Part shown: positions 18,680 to 27,880 of the stretch, in pieces | How positions within the stretch are numbered: position 1 is the stretch's first letter | Layout of the letters: each line of letters starts with the position of its first letter | Origin: Sagittula sp. P11 | GTDB lineage: Bacteria > Pseudomonadota > Alphaproteobacteria > Rhodobacterales > Rhodobacteraceae | Length of the DNA stretch: 64,000 bases | Assembly: GCF_002814095.1 (NCBI RefSeq) | Contig: NZ_CP021913.1 | Span: 3,533,501-3,597,500 of the forward strand | Direction of reading: 5' to 3' | Made by a program: the position numbers and the translations under genes | The notes under the pieces: generated by a model | Told to the model about the DNA's origin: nothing | What the model saw: the letters and a program-made list of their open reading frames with translations, nothing else | Database searches by the model: none

Positions 18680-18798
18680 TTGCGCACCGGGCCGCTTCAC
18701 CTGCACGAATCCAAAACAGTTACCTTTCATGAAGGGGAACCGTGCTAGGTTGAGGGGCGTGGGAGGAAACCAGCAACCGCTAGGAAAAGGTTTCCTGA

Positions 18799-19026
18799 AT
18801 GACTCGTGACAATGTGCAAGTCCGGATCGGACATGTTTCTCTTTACAGCAAGATCGACTGGTTCCTCGCCGAACGCGGGTTGGGCTTCAATCCCGGCACC
18901 CTCAGACGCGCCCGCCTGCGTGAGATCATCCAGCTGGAAACGCTCAGCGATTCCGACTTGGAGCGCATCGGCCTGACGCGCGACGACATCCTGCCGCACG
19001 TGTTCCGCGACCTGTTCCACGCTTGA
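18799..19026 (+). CDS. Small DUF1127-like protein
   Basis: The product has 75 residues. The C-terminal part (LETLSDSDLERIGLTRDDIL) resembles the DUF1127 motif (LSDxELxRIGLxRxDI); the N-terminal half (VSLYSKIDWFLAERGLGFNP) is atypical and less basic than usual. DUF1127 proteins in Rhodobacter can be RNA-binding. An inverted repeat (AGGAAACC 18764-18771, GGTTTCCT 18789-18796) lies immediately before the ATG and encloses the Shine-Dalgarno-like AGGAAAAGG, so translation may be structure-controlled. It appears monocistronic or co-transcribed with the following GFA gene. Confidence 0.7.
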   Translation: MTRDNVQVRIGHVSLYSKIDWFLAERGLGFNPGTLRRARLREIIQLETLSDSDLERIGLTRDDILPHVFRDLFHA

Positions 19027-19076
19027 CCCCGGGGCGCTGGCCAAGCACCTTGGCCGGACGCTTCACGGGGGACGGA

Positions 19077-19460
19077 ATGGACAGGGTAACGGGTCATTGC
19101 CTTTGCGGGGCATGTGTCTTCGAGCTGACCGGCCCGCACAATTGGGTTGGACACTGCCACTGTGAAAGCTGCCGCAGAGCGACGGCTTCTCCGGTCACGA
19201 CATTCATCGGGCATCCGGACGGCGCCTGGAACTGGCGGAGTGGTGAGCCGACCCTCTTCAGCAGCAGCGAGGGCATAACGCGCGGATTCTGCGGCACCTG
19301 CGGCTCTCCCCTGTTCTTCGCGTCCGAAAGGATCCCGGGCGAGACGCATTTCTACGCGGCCCTTCTCGACAACCCCGAGACGGTCACACCGGACGAGGTC
19401 AGCTTTGCCGAAGAGGCGCTGACCTGGGCGCCGCCGTGGTCAGCGCGGCATGAGGGGTAG
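19077..19460 (+). CDS. GFA/CENP-V-fold zinc protein
   Basis: The product has 127 residues. Zinc-binding cysteines occur as GHCLCGACVFEL, GHCHCESCRRAT and FCGTCGSPLFF, the pattern of the glutathione-dependent formaldehyde-activating (GFA) superfamily. Family members bind two zinc ions; most have unknown substrates, so formaldehyde chemistry should not be assumed. ATG at 19077 has GGGGGACGGA just upstream; the frame is open from 19023 but the family N-terminus is close to CLCGAC. The end is close to the trkH start and may overlap it if an upstream trkH start is used. Confidence 0.85.
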   Translation: MDRVTGHCLCGACVFELTGPHNWVGHCHCESCRRATASPVTTFIGHPDGAWNWRSGEPTLFSSSEGITRGFCGTCGSPLFFASERIPGETHFYAALLDNPETVTPDEVSFAEEALTWAPPWSARHEG

Positions 19461-19512
19461 AGCGGTCTTGCGCAGCTTGACAGCATCGCCCGCGCGCCCC
19501 AAGGCTCCGGTC

Positions 19513-20961
19513 ATGTTCGATATCCGCCCTGTCGCCTATGTCATCGGCCTGCTGGTCACCGCATTGGGTGCCTGCATGCTGCTGCCGATGCTTGTCGACC
19601 TCGCGGAAGGGCGGGGGGAATGGCATGTGTTCCTCGAAAGCGCGATCATCACGATGATCACCGGCGGGTTGATCGCGCTCGCCTGTGCAAACCGCGTGCA
19701 GGAGGGGCTGACGATCCAGCAGACTTTCCTGCTGACCACGGGCGTCTGGGCGGCGCTGCCGGTGTTCGGCGCCATGCCCTTCGTGCTGGGCGCGACGGAG
19801 GCCAGTTTCACCGACGCCTATTTCGAGGCGATGTCCGGCATGACCACCACCGGGTCCACCGTCTTCTCCGGGCTCGACGACCTGCCCAAGGGCCTGTTGC
19901 TGTGGCGGGGTCTGCTGCAATGGCTGGGCGGCGTCGGGATCATCGTCGTCGCCATGGTGTTCCTGCCGGAACTGCGCGTCGGCGGGATGCAGATCTTCCG
20001 CTCCGAGGCGTTCGAGACCATGGGCAAGATCCTTCCCCGCGCGACCCAGATTTCCTCGTCCATCTCGACGATCTACATCACGCTGACCCTGCTCTGCGCG
20101 ATTGCCTACATCGTGACCGGCATGAACGCCTTCGACGCGACAGTGCACGCGATGACCACCGTCTCCACCGGGGGATTCGCCAATTACGACGCCTCCTTCG
20201 GCGTGTTCTCCGGGCCGGCGGAATACGTGGCCTCGGTCTTCATGATCCTCGCGGCCCTGCCGTTCGTCCGCTACGTCCAGATGATGAACGGCAACAACCG
20301 CGCGTTGTTTCGCGACAGCCAGGTGATCGCCTTTGTCGGTGTGATCGCGGTGCTGGCGGTCGTCACGTCGATCACGCTCCTGTCGATCTTTCCGCACCAT
20401 CCGGAACAGGCGATCCGGGAGGCGCTGTTCAACATCACCTCCATCATCTCCGGCACGGGCTATTCCAGCGTCGACTACATGCAGTGGGGCGCCTTCCTGA
20501 TCGCCATGTTCTTCTTCATCGGCCTGATCGGGGGATGCGCCGGGTCGACCGCCTGCTCGGTCAAGATCTTCCGGTACCAGCTCCTGTTTGCTTCCATCCG
20601 TGTGCAGCTGCGCCGCATCCGTGACCCGCATGGCGTCTTCATCCCGCGCTACGAAGGCCGCCCCATCGGTCCCGAGGTCATGAGTTCGGTGATGAGTTTC
20701 TTCGTGTTCTTCGTGGTGTCGCTGGGCATCCTTTCGGTGACGCTGAGCCTCCTTGGGCTCGACTTCATCACGGCGGTGTCGGCGGCGGCGACCGCGCTGG
20801 CCAACATCGGCCCGGGGTTGGGCGACCAAATCGGTCCGGCGGGCAACTTCTCGGGGTTGTCGGATCCCGCGAAATGGGTGCTCAGCTTTGCCATGCTCGC
20901 AGGCCGGCTGGAACTGCTGGTCGTGTTCACCCTGTTCACCATCAGATTCTGGAGAGGTTGA
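19513..20961 (+). CDS. trkH: TrkH-type potassium uptake protein
   Basis: The product has 482 residues and is an inner-membrane channel-like subunit. Selectivity-filter loops of the Trk/Ktr family are visible: MSGMTTTGSTVFSGLDDLP, TTVSTGGFANYD, SIISGTGYSSVDYMQWG and ANIGPGLGDQIGPAGNF. It begins MFDIRPVAYVIGLLV as usual; an upstream ATG at 19450 would overlap the GFA gene. The TrkA partner is not in the window. The stop at 20961 is one base before the next ATG, so it is in an operon with the ThDP enzyme, an unusual partner. Confidence 0.9.
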   Translation: MFDIRPVAYVIGLLVTALGACMLLPMLVDLAEGRGEWHVFLESAIITMITGGLIALACANRVQEGLTIQQTFLLTTGVWAALPVFGAMPFVLGATEASFTDAYFEAMSGMTTTGSTVFSGLDDLPKGLLLWRGLLQWLGGVGIIVVAMVFLPELRVGGMQIFRSEAFETMGKILPRATQISSSISTIYITLTLLCAIAYIVTGMNAFDATVHAMTTVSTGGFANYDASFGVFSGPAEYVASVFMILAALPFVRYVQMMNGNNRALFRDSQVIAFVGVIAVLAVVTSITLLSIFPHHPEQAIREALFNITSIISGTGYSSVDYMQWGAFLIAMFFFIGLIGGCAGSTACSVKIFRYQLLFASIRVQLRRIRDPHGVFIPRYEGRPIGPEVMSSVMSFFVFFVVSLGILSVTLSLLGLDFITAVSAAATALANIGPGLGDQIGPAGNFSGLSDPAKWVLSFAMLAGRLELLVVFTLFTIRFWRG

Positions 20962-20962
20962 T

Positions 20963-22546
20963 ATGCGAACCCTTGGGGCAGAAATCAGCCATGCGCTGAA
21001 GGCGCGTGGCGTCGAGGTCGTCTTCGGCATCCCCGGGGTGCACAACGTGGAGCTTTACCGCGGGATCGAGGAGGCGGGCCTGCGTCACGTCCTCGCGCGC
21101 CACGAACAGGGGGCGGGGTTCATGGCGGACGGATACGCCCGGGCGTCCGGTCGGCCTGGTGTCTGCTACCTGATCACCGGGCCGGGATTCGTGAACGCGA
21201 TGACGGCGCTGGGGCAGGCCTACAGCGACAGCGTGCCGGTTCTGGCCGTGGCCTCCTGCCTCGACGAGGTGGCGGCGCGGCGTGGCCAGTTGCACCAGAT
21301 GCTGAACCAGACGGGGGCGGGGGCCTCGGTCTGCGACTGGTCGGAGGAGGCGCGTACTCCCGAAGCGGCCTATGCCCTGATCGACCGCGCGCTTGGCGAG
21401 TTCGCGGCTGCGCGTCCCCGGCCCAAGGCGCTGCATGTGCCGATCTCGCTTCTGGGACAGGCCGTGCGGCCGGCGCCCATGCCCGCGCAAGAAACGCAGC
21501 TTCCGCAGGTCTCGCACAACCGGATGACCGAGGTGGTCAACGCCGTCTTTGCCGCGGAAAGACCGCTCTTCGTGTTTGGCGGGGGAGCGCGTGGCGGTGC
21601 AGAGGTCGCAGCGGGTGTGCTGCGCATGACCGGCGCGGCCAGCTTCACCACCTACGCGGGGCGAGGCATCGTGCCGAAGGGGGCGCCTCTGCATTTCGGT
21701 TCCTTCCTTGCGCGTCCCTCCAGCGCAGAGGTCTTCGCCCAGGCCGATCTGGTCGTGGCGCTGGGGACGGAACTTTCGGAGGTCGACCTCTGGCGGGACG
21801 AACCGGGGCACAGCGGGCGGATGATCCGCGTGGACATTGATCCGGAGGTGCTGTCGGGGTTGAAAGCGAGCGACATGGCCGTGCAGGGCGACGCGGGCGC
21901 GTTGCTGCGCGCTATGGCCGTGGCGATTCCCGCGCGCACGGAAGACCGGCGCCCGCGCTGGGATATTGCAGCGGTGGCCCGGCAACGCGCCGCGTGGCGG
22001 GCGGAAGTTATGTCGGAGCGGCCCGGGATCGTCGAGGTGGCCGAGGCGCTTCAGGCCGCCATGCCCGACGACGCGATGATCTATTCGGACATGACGCAGT
22101 TCGCCTACGGCGCGAAGGAGGTCTGGGACATGCCGCGCGCCGGGCACTGGCATCACCCCTACGGCTTCGGGACACTGGGTTATGCCCTGCCGGCCGCCAT
22201 CGGTGGCGCAGTGGCGCGGCCGGGGTTGCCCACCTGTGCGATCCTCGGCGACTACGGCCTGCAGTATACGCTGCCTGAGCTTGGCACTGCCGTTGAGCTG
22301 GGGCTGCCGCTGCCGATCCTCGTCTGGGACAACGCCGAACTGGGAGAGATCCGGGACGCCATGGTGCGCAGTCAGATCGCGCCGAATGCGGTGGTGGCGC
22401 GCAATCCGGACTGGCTGGCGCTGGCACGGGCCTACGGCGCGCAGGCGGTCCAGCCCGACAGCCTGACAGCGCTGCAGGAGGCCCTGACCGCCGCCTTCGC
22501 CGCCAATGGGCCGACCCTCATACGCATGACGCCGGCCATTGTCTGA
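20963..22546 (+). CDS. ThDP-dependent decarboxylase, 5-guanidino-2-oxopentanoate decarboxylase (AruI)-like
   Basis: The product has 527 residues and three ThDP-enzyme domains. The N-terminal pyrimidine-binding domain has GIPGVHNVELYRGIEE and ARHEQGAGFMADGYARASGR (catalytic Glu). The C-terminal pyrophosphate domain has GDYGLQYTLPELGTAVEL followed by WDNAELGEI (metal-binding GDx...N). The opening block resembles AruI of the arginine transaminase pathway, which decarboxylates 2-ketoarginine to 4-guanidinobutyraldehyde. Acetolactate-synthase-like activity on another 2-oxoacid is the alternative. Its ATG is one base after the trkH stop. Confidence 0.72.
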   Translation: MRTLGAEISHALKARGVEVVFGIPGVHNVELYRGIEEAGLRHVLARHEQGAGFMADGYARASGRPGVCYLITGPGFVNAMTALGQAYSDSVPVLAVASCLDEVAARRGQLHQMLNQTGAGASVCDWSEEARTPEAAYALIDRALGEFAAARPRPKALHVPISLLGQAVRPAPMPAQETQLPQVSHNRMTEVVNAVFAAERPLFVFGGGARGGAEVAAGVLRMTGAASFTTYAGRGIVPKGAPLHFGSFLARPSSAEVFAQADLVVALGTELSEVDLWRDEPGHSGRMIRVDIDPEVLSGLKASDMAVQGDAGALLRAMAVAIPARTEDRRPRWDIAAVARQRAAWRAEVMSERPGIVEVAEALQAAMPDDAMIYSDMTQFAYGAKEVWDMPRAGHWHHPYGFGTLGYALPAAIGGAVARPGLPTCAILGDYGLQYTLPELGTAVELGLPLPILVWDNAELGEIRDAMVRSQIAPNAVVARNPDWLALARAYGAQAVQPDSLTALQEALTAAFAANGPTLIRMTPAIV

Positions 22547-22609
22547 CCGGCGTCACTGCTGTTCATTCGGCTGAAAGGCTGCGGCCCCGCGAAGAGGCCG
22601 CCCTTCGGA

Positions 22610-25600
22610 TCACCCCAGTTCGGAAAGGCGGGCCAGCGCGTCCTTGATCTTGGCCTCGTCCGCCTCGCGCGCGGCGAGGTTCTCGCGGGCCTCTTCCACC
22701 ACTTCGTCCGGTGCGGACTCGATGAACTTCGGGTTGTTCAGGCGACCGCGCAGACCGCCCAGCTCCTTCGCCAGCTTGCCCAGCGTCTTTTCGAGCCGCG
22801 CCTTTTCCTCGGCGACGTCGATGATGTCGGCAAGCGGCAGGGCGAGAGTGGCGGCGCCCACGGGGATGGTGATGCATCCCTTCGGGAAGGCTTCGACCTC
22901 GTCCATGCTTTCGATCCGCGCAAGGCGCTTGATCAGCACCTCGTTGCGCTGCCACGCACCACGCTCGTCGTCGGACATGCCCTTGACCAGCGTCGGCACA
23001 TACAGACCTGCCGGGACGTGCATCTGCGCGCGGGCAGAGCGGACGCCCTCGATCAGCGCGATCACCCAGGACATCTCTGCATCGGCCTTCTCGTCCACCG
23101 CGTCAGAGGCCGTGTAGGTCGGCCAGTCGGCGTGCACCAGCATCTTGGAGCGGGTGCCCAGCGTGCCCCAGAGTTCTTCGGTGATGAAGGGCATGATCGG
23201 GTGCAGCATGATCAGGCACTGGTCCAGTACCCATGCCATCGTGGCGCGTGTTTCCGTCACAACGGCGGGATTCTCTGCGTCGAACAGTGGCTTGGAGAAC
23301 TCCACGTACCAGTCGCAGACCTTGCCCCAGACAAAGCCGTAGAGCGCAGATGCCGCGTCGTTGAAGCGGTATTCTTTCAGCGCCAGGTCGACGGTTTCGC
23401 GGACGCGTGCGGTTTCGCCGACGATCCACTTGTTCACCGTCTGCTGCGCGGGCACCACCCAGGCCGGGTCCGCGGCGCTTTCGTGCGCGTCGAAGACATG
23501 GTTCATCTCCGCAAAGCGGCAGGCGTTCCAGAGCTTCGTACCGAAGTTCCGGTAGCCCGCGATCCGGTCGACCGACAGCTTCAGCACACCGCCGATGGAG
23601 GCCATGGACGCATTGGTGAACCGCAGGGCGTCGGCGCCGTATTCGTCCACGATTTCCAGCGGGTCGATGACGTTGCCGGTCGTCTTGGACATCTTCTTGC
23701 CCTTCTCGTCCCGGACGAGCTGGTGCAGGTAGACGGTGTGGAACGGGATCTCGTCCACCACGGCAAGCTGCATCATGATCATCCGCGCCACCCAGAAGAA
23801 CAGGATGTCGGAGCCGGTGATCAGCACGTCCGTCGGGAAGTAGCGCTTCATTTCCTCGGTCGGTTCAGGCCAGCCCAGCGTGCCGATGGGCCAGAGACCG
23901 GAGGAGAACCAGGTGTCCAGAACGTCCGGGTCGCGGAAGATCGGGAGCTGCATCGGCCCGTCGAAGGTGCGGATCGTGCCTTCGTCCGCCACGTCCATGG
24001 TCTCGCGCACCTGAACCAGCACCTCGGCGGCCTCGGCGGCGTCTGCGACCACGCGGAATTCGGTGCCTTCGGCGGACATGGCGACGGCCTTTTCCTGCGC
24101 TTCGGCTTCGGTCGCGGCGCAGATCGGGAACCAGTCCTCTTCGCCGGGGATGTACCAGACGGGGATCTGGTGGCCCCACCAGAGCTGACGCGAGATGCAC
24201 CACGGCTCGATGTTCTCCAGCCAGTGGTAATAGGTCTTTTCGCCCGATTCCGGCATGATCCGGATTCGGCCCGAGCGGACGGCGTCCAGCGCGGGGCCCA
24301 CGACCTTCTCGGCATCGACGAACCACTGGTCGGTCAGCATCGGCTCGATCACCACCTTCGAACGGTCGCCGAACGGCTGCATGATCGGCTTGGCCTCGAC
24401 CAGCGGGACAAGTTCCTCCTCGCCGGTGCGGACCTCGCCACCTTCTTCGGGGGCGACCGGCGCCTTGACCGGCTTGCCAAGGCGCGGGTCGGTGGCCTCC
24501 GTCATGACAGCAAGGCCCTCGGCGGTGACCTCTGCCACGACCTTCTCGCGCGCTTCGAACCGGTCGAGACCGCGCAGGTGATCGGGCACGAGGTTGATGA
24601 GGTCGGCCTCTGCCTCGGTCAGGGTGCGGTCGCCCCTGGCCACTTCCATGGCGATCGCGGCGGCCTCTGCGTAGGGGGCGCCGTCGTCGCGCATGTAACC
24701 GGCGCGGTCCATCAGGCGGTACATCGGGATGTCGCCGCGCTTGGCCACCTGGTAGTCGTTGAAGTCATGCGCGCCGGTGATCTTCACCGCACCGGAGCCA
24801 AAGGTCGGGTCCGGGTATTCGTCCGTGATGATCGGGATCAGGCGGCGGTTCTCTTTCGGGCCGACCGGGATCTCGCAGAACTGGCCGACGATGGGCGCAT
24901 AGCGTTCGTCGGATGGGTGCACGGCCACCGCGCCGTCGCCCAGCATGGTCTCGGGCCGGGTGGTGGCGATGGAGATGTAGTCGCGCTCTTCCTCGAAGAC
25001 GACGTTCCCGTCCTCGTCCTTCTCGACGTAGGTGTAGGTCGCGCCGCCCGCGAGCGGATACTTGAAGTGCCACATGTGGCCCGCGACCTCGATGTTCTCC
25101 ACTTCCAGGTCGGAAATGGCGGTCTCGAAATGCGGGTCCCAGTTGACCAGCCGCTTGCCGCGGTAGATCAGGCCCTTATCGTACATGTCCACGAAGACCT
25201 TGATGACGGCATCGTGGAAGTTGCCGCGGCTGTCGGCCTCCGGCGCACCGGGCGCCCCGGACATGGTGAAGGCGTTGCGGTCCCAGTCGCAGGAATCGCC
25301 GATGCGCTTCATCTGCTCGATGATCGTGCCGCCGTATTGCGTCTTCCAGTCCCAGACGTGGTTCAGGAAGTCGGCGCGCGTGAGGTCAGTGCGGCGGACG
25401 TTCTTTTCCGCCTTCAGCTTCTTCTCGACCTGAAGCTGGGTGGCGATGCCGGCGTGGTCCTGTCCGGGCTGCCAGAGCGTATCGAACCCGCGCATCCGGT
25501 GCCAGCGGACGAGGATGTCCATCAGCGTGTGGTTGAAGGCGTGGCCCACGTGCAGCGCGCCGGTCACGTTGGGTGGCGGCAGCATGATGCAGAACGTCTC

Positions 25601-25705
25601 GTCGCGCGACTTGTTGGCGCCGGCACGGAAGGCACCGCTCTCCAGCCACGTGGCCGAGAGACGCGGTTCGGCCTCTGCGGCGTTGAATGTCTTTTCCAAA
25701 GGCAT
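22610..25705 (-). CDS. valS: Valyl-tRNA synthetase
   Basis: The product has 1031 residues. HIGH motif is [18 protein letters not shown]; the KMSKS loop is [18 protein letters not shown]. Zinc-region and editing-domain segments ([16 protein letters not shown]) and the C-terminal coiled-coil arm ([17 protein letters not shown]) are complete. It charges tRNA-Val. The start at 25705 ([16 protein letters not shown]) fits the family; the frame remains open to 25822 without good initiation. It is transcribed toward the ThDP gene; the sRNA-array terminator at 25902 lies 200 bases upstream on the same strand. Confidence 0.96.
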   Translation of the reverse strand: MPLEKTFNAAEAEPRLSATWLESGAFRAGANKSRDETFCIMLPPPNVTGALHVGHAFNHTLMDILVRWHRMRGFDTLWQPGQDHAGIATQLQVEKKLKAEKNVRRTDLTRADFLNHVWDWKTQYGGTIIEQMKRIGDSCDWDRNAFTMSGAPGAPEADSRGNFHDAVIKVFVDMYDKGLIYRGKRLVNWDPHFETAISDLEVENIEVAGHMWHFKYPLAGGATYTYVEKDEDGNVVFEEERDYISIATTRPETMLGDGAVAVHPSDERYAPIVGQFCEIPVGPKENRRLIPIITDEYPDPTFGSGAVKITGAHDFNDYQVAKRGDIPMYRLMDRAGYMRDDGAPYAEAAAIAMEVARGDRTLTEAEADLINLVPDHLRGLDRFEAREKVVAEVTAEGLAVMTEATDPRLGKPVKAPVAPEEGGEVRTGEEELVPLVEAKPIMQPFGDRSKVVIEPMLTDQWFVDAEKVVGPALDAVRSGRIRIMPESGEKTYYHWLENIEPWCISRQLWWGHQIPVWYIPGEEDWFPICAATEAEAQEKAVAMSAEGTEFRVVADAAEAAEVLVQVRETMDVADEGTIRTFDGPMQLPIFRDPDVLDTWFSSGLWPIGTLGWPEPTEEMKRYFPTDVLITGSDILFFWVARMIMMQLAVVDEIPFHTVYLHQLVRDEKGKKMSKTTGNVIDPLEIVDEYGADALRFTNASMASIGGVLKLSVDRIAGYRNFGTKLWNACRFAEMNHVFDAHESAADPAWVVPAQQTVNKWIVGETARVRETVDLALKEYRFNDAASALYGFVWGKVCDWYVEFSKPLFDAENPAVVTETRATMAWVLDQCLIMLHPIMPFITEELWGTLGTRSKMLVHADWPTYTASDAVDEKADAEMSWVIALIEGVRSARAQMHVPAGLYVPTLVKGMSDDERGAWQRNEVLIKRLARIESMDEVEAFPKGCITIPVGAATLALPLADIIDVAEEKARLEKTLGKLAKELGGLRGRLNNPKFIESAPDEVVEEARENLAAREADEAKIKDALARLSELG

Positions 25706-25901
25706 GTTGGGACCTCGTGTTCTTTGGGGTCTGTTACCGAATGGCGGCGGGAAGGGGAAGGCTTTGGCGTCCCGGGGCCGGGCGGGACGGACCTGTTTCC
25801 TTCGGAAAGGCGGCCCGCCCACCCGCGCGAACCCTCTTCCCGGGGATACGCGGCCTCAAGGGACTAACAGCACGAAGCCGCGCCCGGATCCGGCAGACAT
25901 G

Positions 25902-25932
25902 AAAAAAGCCCGCGGTGCAGTGCACCGCGGGC
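25902..25932 (-). terminator. Intrinsic terminator of the sRNA array
   Basis: The 12-bp perfect stem GCCCGCGGTGCA/TGCACCGCGGGC (arms 25908-25919 and 25921-25932) is followed on the minus strand by TTTTTT (25907-25902). Confidence 0.93.
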
Positions 25933-25969
25933 CGAGTATACGAGCGCCCCAGGGAGGAGGAGAGGGGCC
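25902..25969 (-). ncRNA. Terminal CcsR-like half unit ending in the array terminator
   Basis: One motif hairpin (GCCCC/GGGGC around TCTCCTCCTCCCT) is followed, in the place where hairpin B should be, by the terminator stem at 25908-25932. The unit therefore exposes only one anti-Shine-Dalgarno loop and could serve as the stable 3' end of the precursor. Confidence 0.7.
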
Positions 25970-25986
25970 TCGATCCGTATGTGAGT

Positions 25987-26054
25987 GCGGCGGTGCCAGG
26001 GAGGAGGAGAGGCACCGCCGCTTATGCTTGACCCCAGGGAGGAGGAGAGGGGCC
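25987..26054 (-). ncRNA. CcsR-like sRNA, unit 4
   Basis: Hairpin A is GGCCCC/GGGGTC with one G-U pair on the minus strand. Hairpin B is GCGGCGGTGCC/GGCACCGCCGC. Loops are TCTCCTCCTCCCT. This is the last complete two-motif unit. Confidence 0.8.
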
Positions 26055-26088
26055 CTGCATGTCTGGGCCTTGCGGCCCGTTGTTAGGT

Positions 26089-26157
26089 GCGACGGTGCCA
26101 GGGAGGAGGAGAGGCACCGTCGCTTATGCTCGAACCCCAGGGAGGAGGAGAGGGGTC
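26089..26157 (-). ncRNA. CcsR-like sRNA, unit 3
   Basis: Hairpin A is a six-bp stem GACCCC/GGGGTT (one G-U pair on the minus strand). Hairpin B is GCGACGGTGCC/GGCACCGTCGC, differing from unit 4 by a compensated G-C to A-T change. Both loops are TCTCCTCCTCCCT. Confidence 0.8.
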
Positions 26158-26192
26158 AGGCATAGTCTGGCCCTAAGGCCTTTGTTCGTTGC

Positions 26193-26261
26193 GCGGCGGC
26201 GCCAGGGAGGAGGAGAGGCGCCGCCGCTGATGCTAAGATCCCAGGGAGGAGGAGAGGGACC
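26193..26261 (-). ncRNA. CcsR-like sRNA, unit 2
   Basis: Hairpin A has stem GGTCCC/GGGATC on the minus strand, including one G-U pair that would be a mismatch on the plus strand. Hairpin B has the 11-bp stem GCGGCGGCGCC/GGCGCCGCCGC. Both loops are TCTCCTCCTCCCT. The linker is TTAGCATCA. Confidence 0.8.
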
Positions 26262-26298
26262 TTGCATGTCTGGGTCTCGTTGACCCGTTGTTTCTACG

Positions 26299-26368
26299 GG
26301 CGGTGCATCCAGGGAGGAGGAGAGGATGCACCGCCTAAGACGGAAGGGGCGGGAGGAGGAGTGCCCCT
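26299..26368 (-). ncRNA. CcsR-like sRNA, unit 1
   Basis: First unit after the ccaF1-like stop (8 bases away). Hairpin A: AGGGGC/GCCCCT around ACTCCTCCTCCC. Hairpin B: 12-bp stem GGCGGTGCATCC/GGATGCACCGCC around the 13-base CU-rich loop. The paired-hairpin design with CCUCCUCCC loops is that of Rhodobacter CcsR RNAs, stress-induced riboregulators processed from the ccaF1 transcript. Exact ends cannot be read from sequence. Confidence 0.8.
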
Positions 26369-26376
26369 AGCCGAAT

Positions 26377-26592
26377 TCAGAGTTCGTATGCCGCCTGGTA
26401 GGCCACGCGACGGATTTCGCTGCGGCCCAGGCCGAGATCGGCCAGTTCGCGGTTGCTCAGCGACGACAGCTCACGGAAAGTCTGGTTGAAGACCTTGCGA
26501 CGTGCGCGGCGTGCGCGGATGGTTTCGACGATCCCAGCGAAGCCGGTCAAAGCGCTTTGGGACTGCGACGTGTATTCGGTTGCGTGTGCCAT
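26377..26592 (-). CDS. DUF1127 protein, CcaF1-like
   Basis: The product has 71 residues. The Arg-rich centre ETIRARRARRKVFNQTFREL is followed by the DUF1127 motif LSSLSNRELADLGLGRSEIR and ends VAYQAAYEL. Rhodobacter sphaeroides CcaF1 is a DUF1127 protein of the same length class whose gene heads the CcsR sRNA transcript; it is an RNA-binding factor affecting sRNA maturation and turnover. Here the first sRNA hairpin begins 8 bases after the stop, the same architecture. The start at 26592 is preceded by GAGG. The leader to 26760 contains CTTGCGAAA (minus strand, about 26725-26733), which could be part of a heat-shock-sigma type promoter; this is weak. Confidence 0.88.
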   Translation of the reverse strand: MAHATEYTSQSQSALTGFAGIVETIRARRARRKVFNQTFRELSSLSNRELADLGLGRSEIRRVAYQAAYEL

Positions 26593-26815
26593 GTTTAAAT
26601 GCCTCTGTTGGCTTTGCTGCCTCGGTTGATCCAAAGATGGAGCAAATGCTGCGGGTGCACAACGCCCGCCTCGACAATGCTGCCATGCGGAATGTGCATA
26701 CAACATGCGTGTATTGCTTAATATTTCGCAAGCTTGCTGTGCAGCATAGCGGTCTTAGGTTGAGAAGACCCAAGGTAAACGCCACTGAAAGCGGCAAAGG
26801 GAAGGGTATCGAGCG

Positions 26816-27880
26816 ATGACTTTAGGTAAGGCGGACGTCGAATCAATTTTGGCGCGGGTAAAGATTCCTGGCGGTGAAACGCTGGGCTCGGCCGACATGG
26901 TCAGGGCGCTGGTGGTTGAGGGCGGCGCGGTGCGCTTCGTCATAGAAGCGCCCACGCCGGAACTTGCGAAACAGATGGAGCCGGTGCGGGCAGAGGCTGA
27001 GGCGGTAGTCCGGGCGATTCCCGGAGTGACCTCCGTTTCGGTGGCACTTACGGCGCATGGGCCGTCGAAGCCGGCCCCCTCGCTCAAGATGGGCGGTCAC
27101 ATGCAACCGCAGGCCGGGCCGATGAAACCGGAGGGGGTCAAGGCGATCATCGCAATCGGCTCGGGCAAGGGCGGCGTGGGCAAATCCACCGTCTCTTCAA
27201 ATCTGGCCGTCGCCCTCGCGCGCGCGGGAAAGAAGGTGGGCCTGCTCGACGCGGACATCCACGGCCCGTCACAGCCGCGCATGTTCGGCATCACCAAGCG
27301 CCCGGCGAGCCCGGACGGCAAGACCATCGAGCCCCTGCACGCGCATGGCGTCACGCTGATGTCGGTCGGGGCGATGCTCCCGGAAGAGAAGGCGGTGATC
27401 TGGCGCGGTCCCATGCTGATGGGGGCCTTGCAGCAGATGTTGATGCAGGTCGCCTGGGGACCGCTGGATGTCCTGCTGATCGACCTGCCGCCGGGCACGG
27501 GGGATGTGCAGCTGACGTTGGGCCAGAAATCGCAGCTTTCGGGTGCGATCGTGGTCAGCACACCGCAGGACGTGGCGCTGCTGGATGCCAAGAAGGCCCT
27601 CGACGCCTTCAACACGCTGAAGGTCCCGATTCTGGGTCTTGTTGAGAACATGGCCGTCTTCACCTGCCCGCACTGCGGCAAGGACAGTCATATCTTCGGT
27701 CAGGGCGGTGTTGCGGCAGAGGCGGAGCGCCTTGGCCTTCCGCTGCTGGCGCAACTGCCCATCGACCTCGATACCCGGGTGTCGGGTGATGCGGGGACGC
27801 CGGTGGCCCTGGGCGATGGCCCGATGGCAGAGGCCTACGCGAAGCTCGCGGACCGGTTCATCAAGGGCGGGCTGATCTGA
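26816..27880 (+). CDS. Mrp/NBP35 family ATP-binding Fe-S carrier (ApbC-like)
   Basis: The product has 354 residues. An N-terminal MIP18-like domain (residues 1 to about 85) precedes the P-loop ATPase: [20 protein letters not shown] (deviant Walker A), [34 protein letters not shown]. The CxxC motif [14 protein letters not shown] binds the bridging Fe-S cluster. The family assembles and transfers Fe-S clusters in the cytoplasm. It is divergent from the ccaF1-like gene, with about 220 bases between. An inverted repeat follows 100 bases downstream. Confidence 0.92.
   Translation: MTLGKADVESILARVKIPGGETLGSADMVRALVVEGGAVRFVIEAPTPELAKQMEPVRAEAEAVVRAIPGVTSVSVALTAHGPSKPAPSLKMGGHMQPQAGPMKPEGVKAIIAIGSGKGGVGKSTVSSNLAVALARAGKKVGLLDADIHGPSQPRMFGITKRPASPDGKTIEPLHAHGVTLMSVGAMLPEEKAVIWRGPMLMGALQQMLMQVAWGPLDVLLIDLPPGTGDVQLTLGQKSQLSGAIVVSTPQDVALLDAKKALDAFNTLKVPILGLVENMAVFTCPHCGKDSHIFGQGGVAAEAERLGLPLLAQLPIDLDTRVSGDAGTPVALGDGPMAEAYAKLADRFIKGGLI

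Larger units (their letters stand above)
25902..26368 (-). repeat. Tandem array of nine anti-Shine-Dalgarno hairpin loops
   Basis: Nine copies of GGGAGGAGGAG (plus strand; starts 25952, 25999, 26037, 26101, 26140, 26205, 26244, 26312, 26351) sit in the loops of nine hairpins. On the minus strand each loop reads TCTCCTCCTCCCT (the first reads ACTCCTCCTCCC). Alternate copies are spaced 102-107 bases apart except the last step (85). Hairpins come in pairs: a short 5-6 bp stem followed by a long 11-12 bp GC-rich stem. Stem sequences vary with compensation while loops are fixed. The array follows a DUF1127 gene on the minus strand and ends in an intrinsic terminator. Confidence 0.93.

Noticed and set aside
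23018..25867. 949-residue plus-strand open frame
   Set aside because: It is the antisense shadow of valS; composition is His/Arg/Asp-rich without domains, a usual effect in high-GC DNA.
25902..26368. The repeated GGGAGGAGGAG array as a CRISPR or a set of ribosome-binding sites
   Set aside because: Repeats lie in hairpin loops with variable compensated stems, spacing alternates between about 40 and 65 bases, and no cas genes or start codons follow the purine-rich copies. The minus-strand sRNA reading explains all features.
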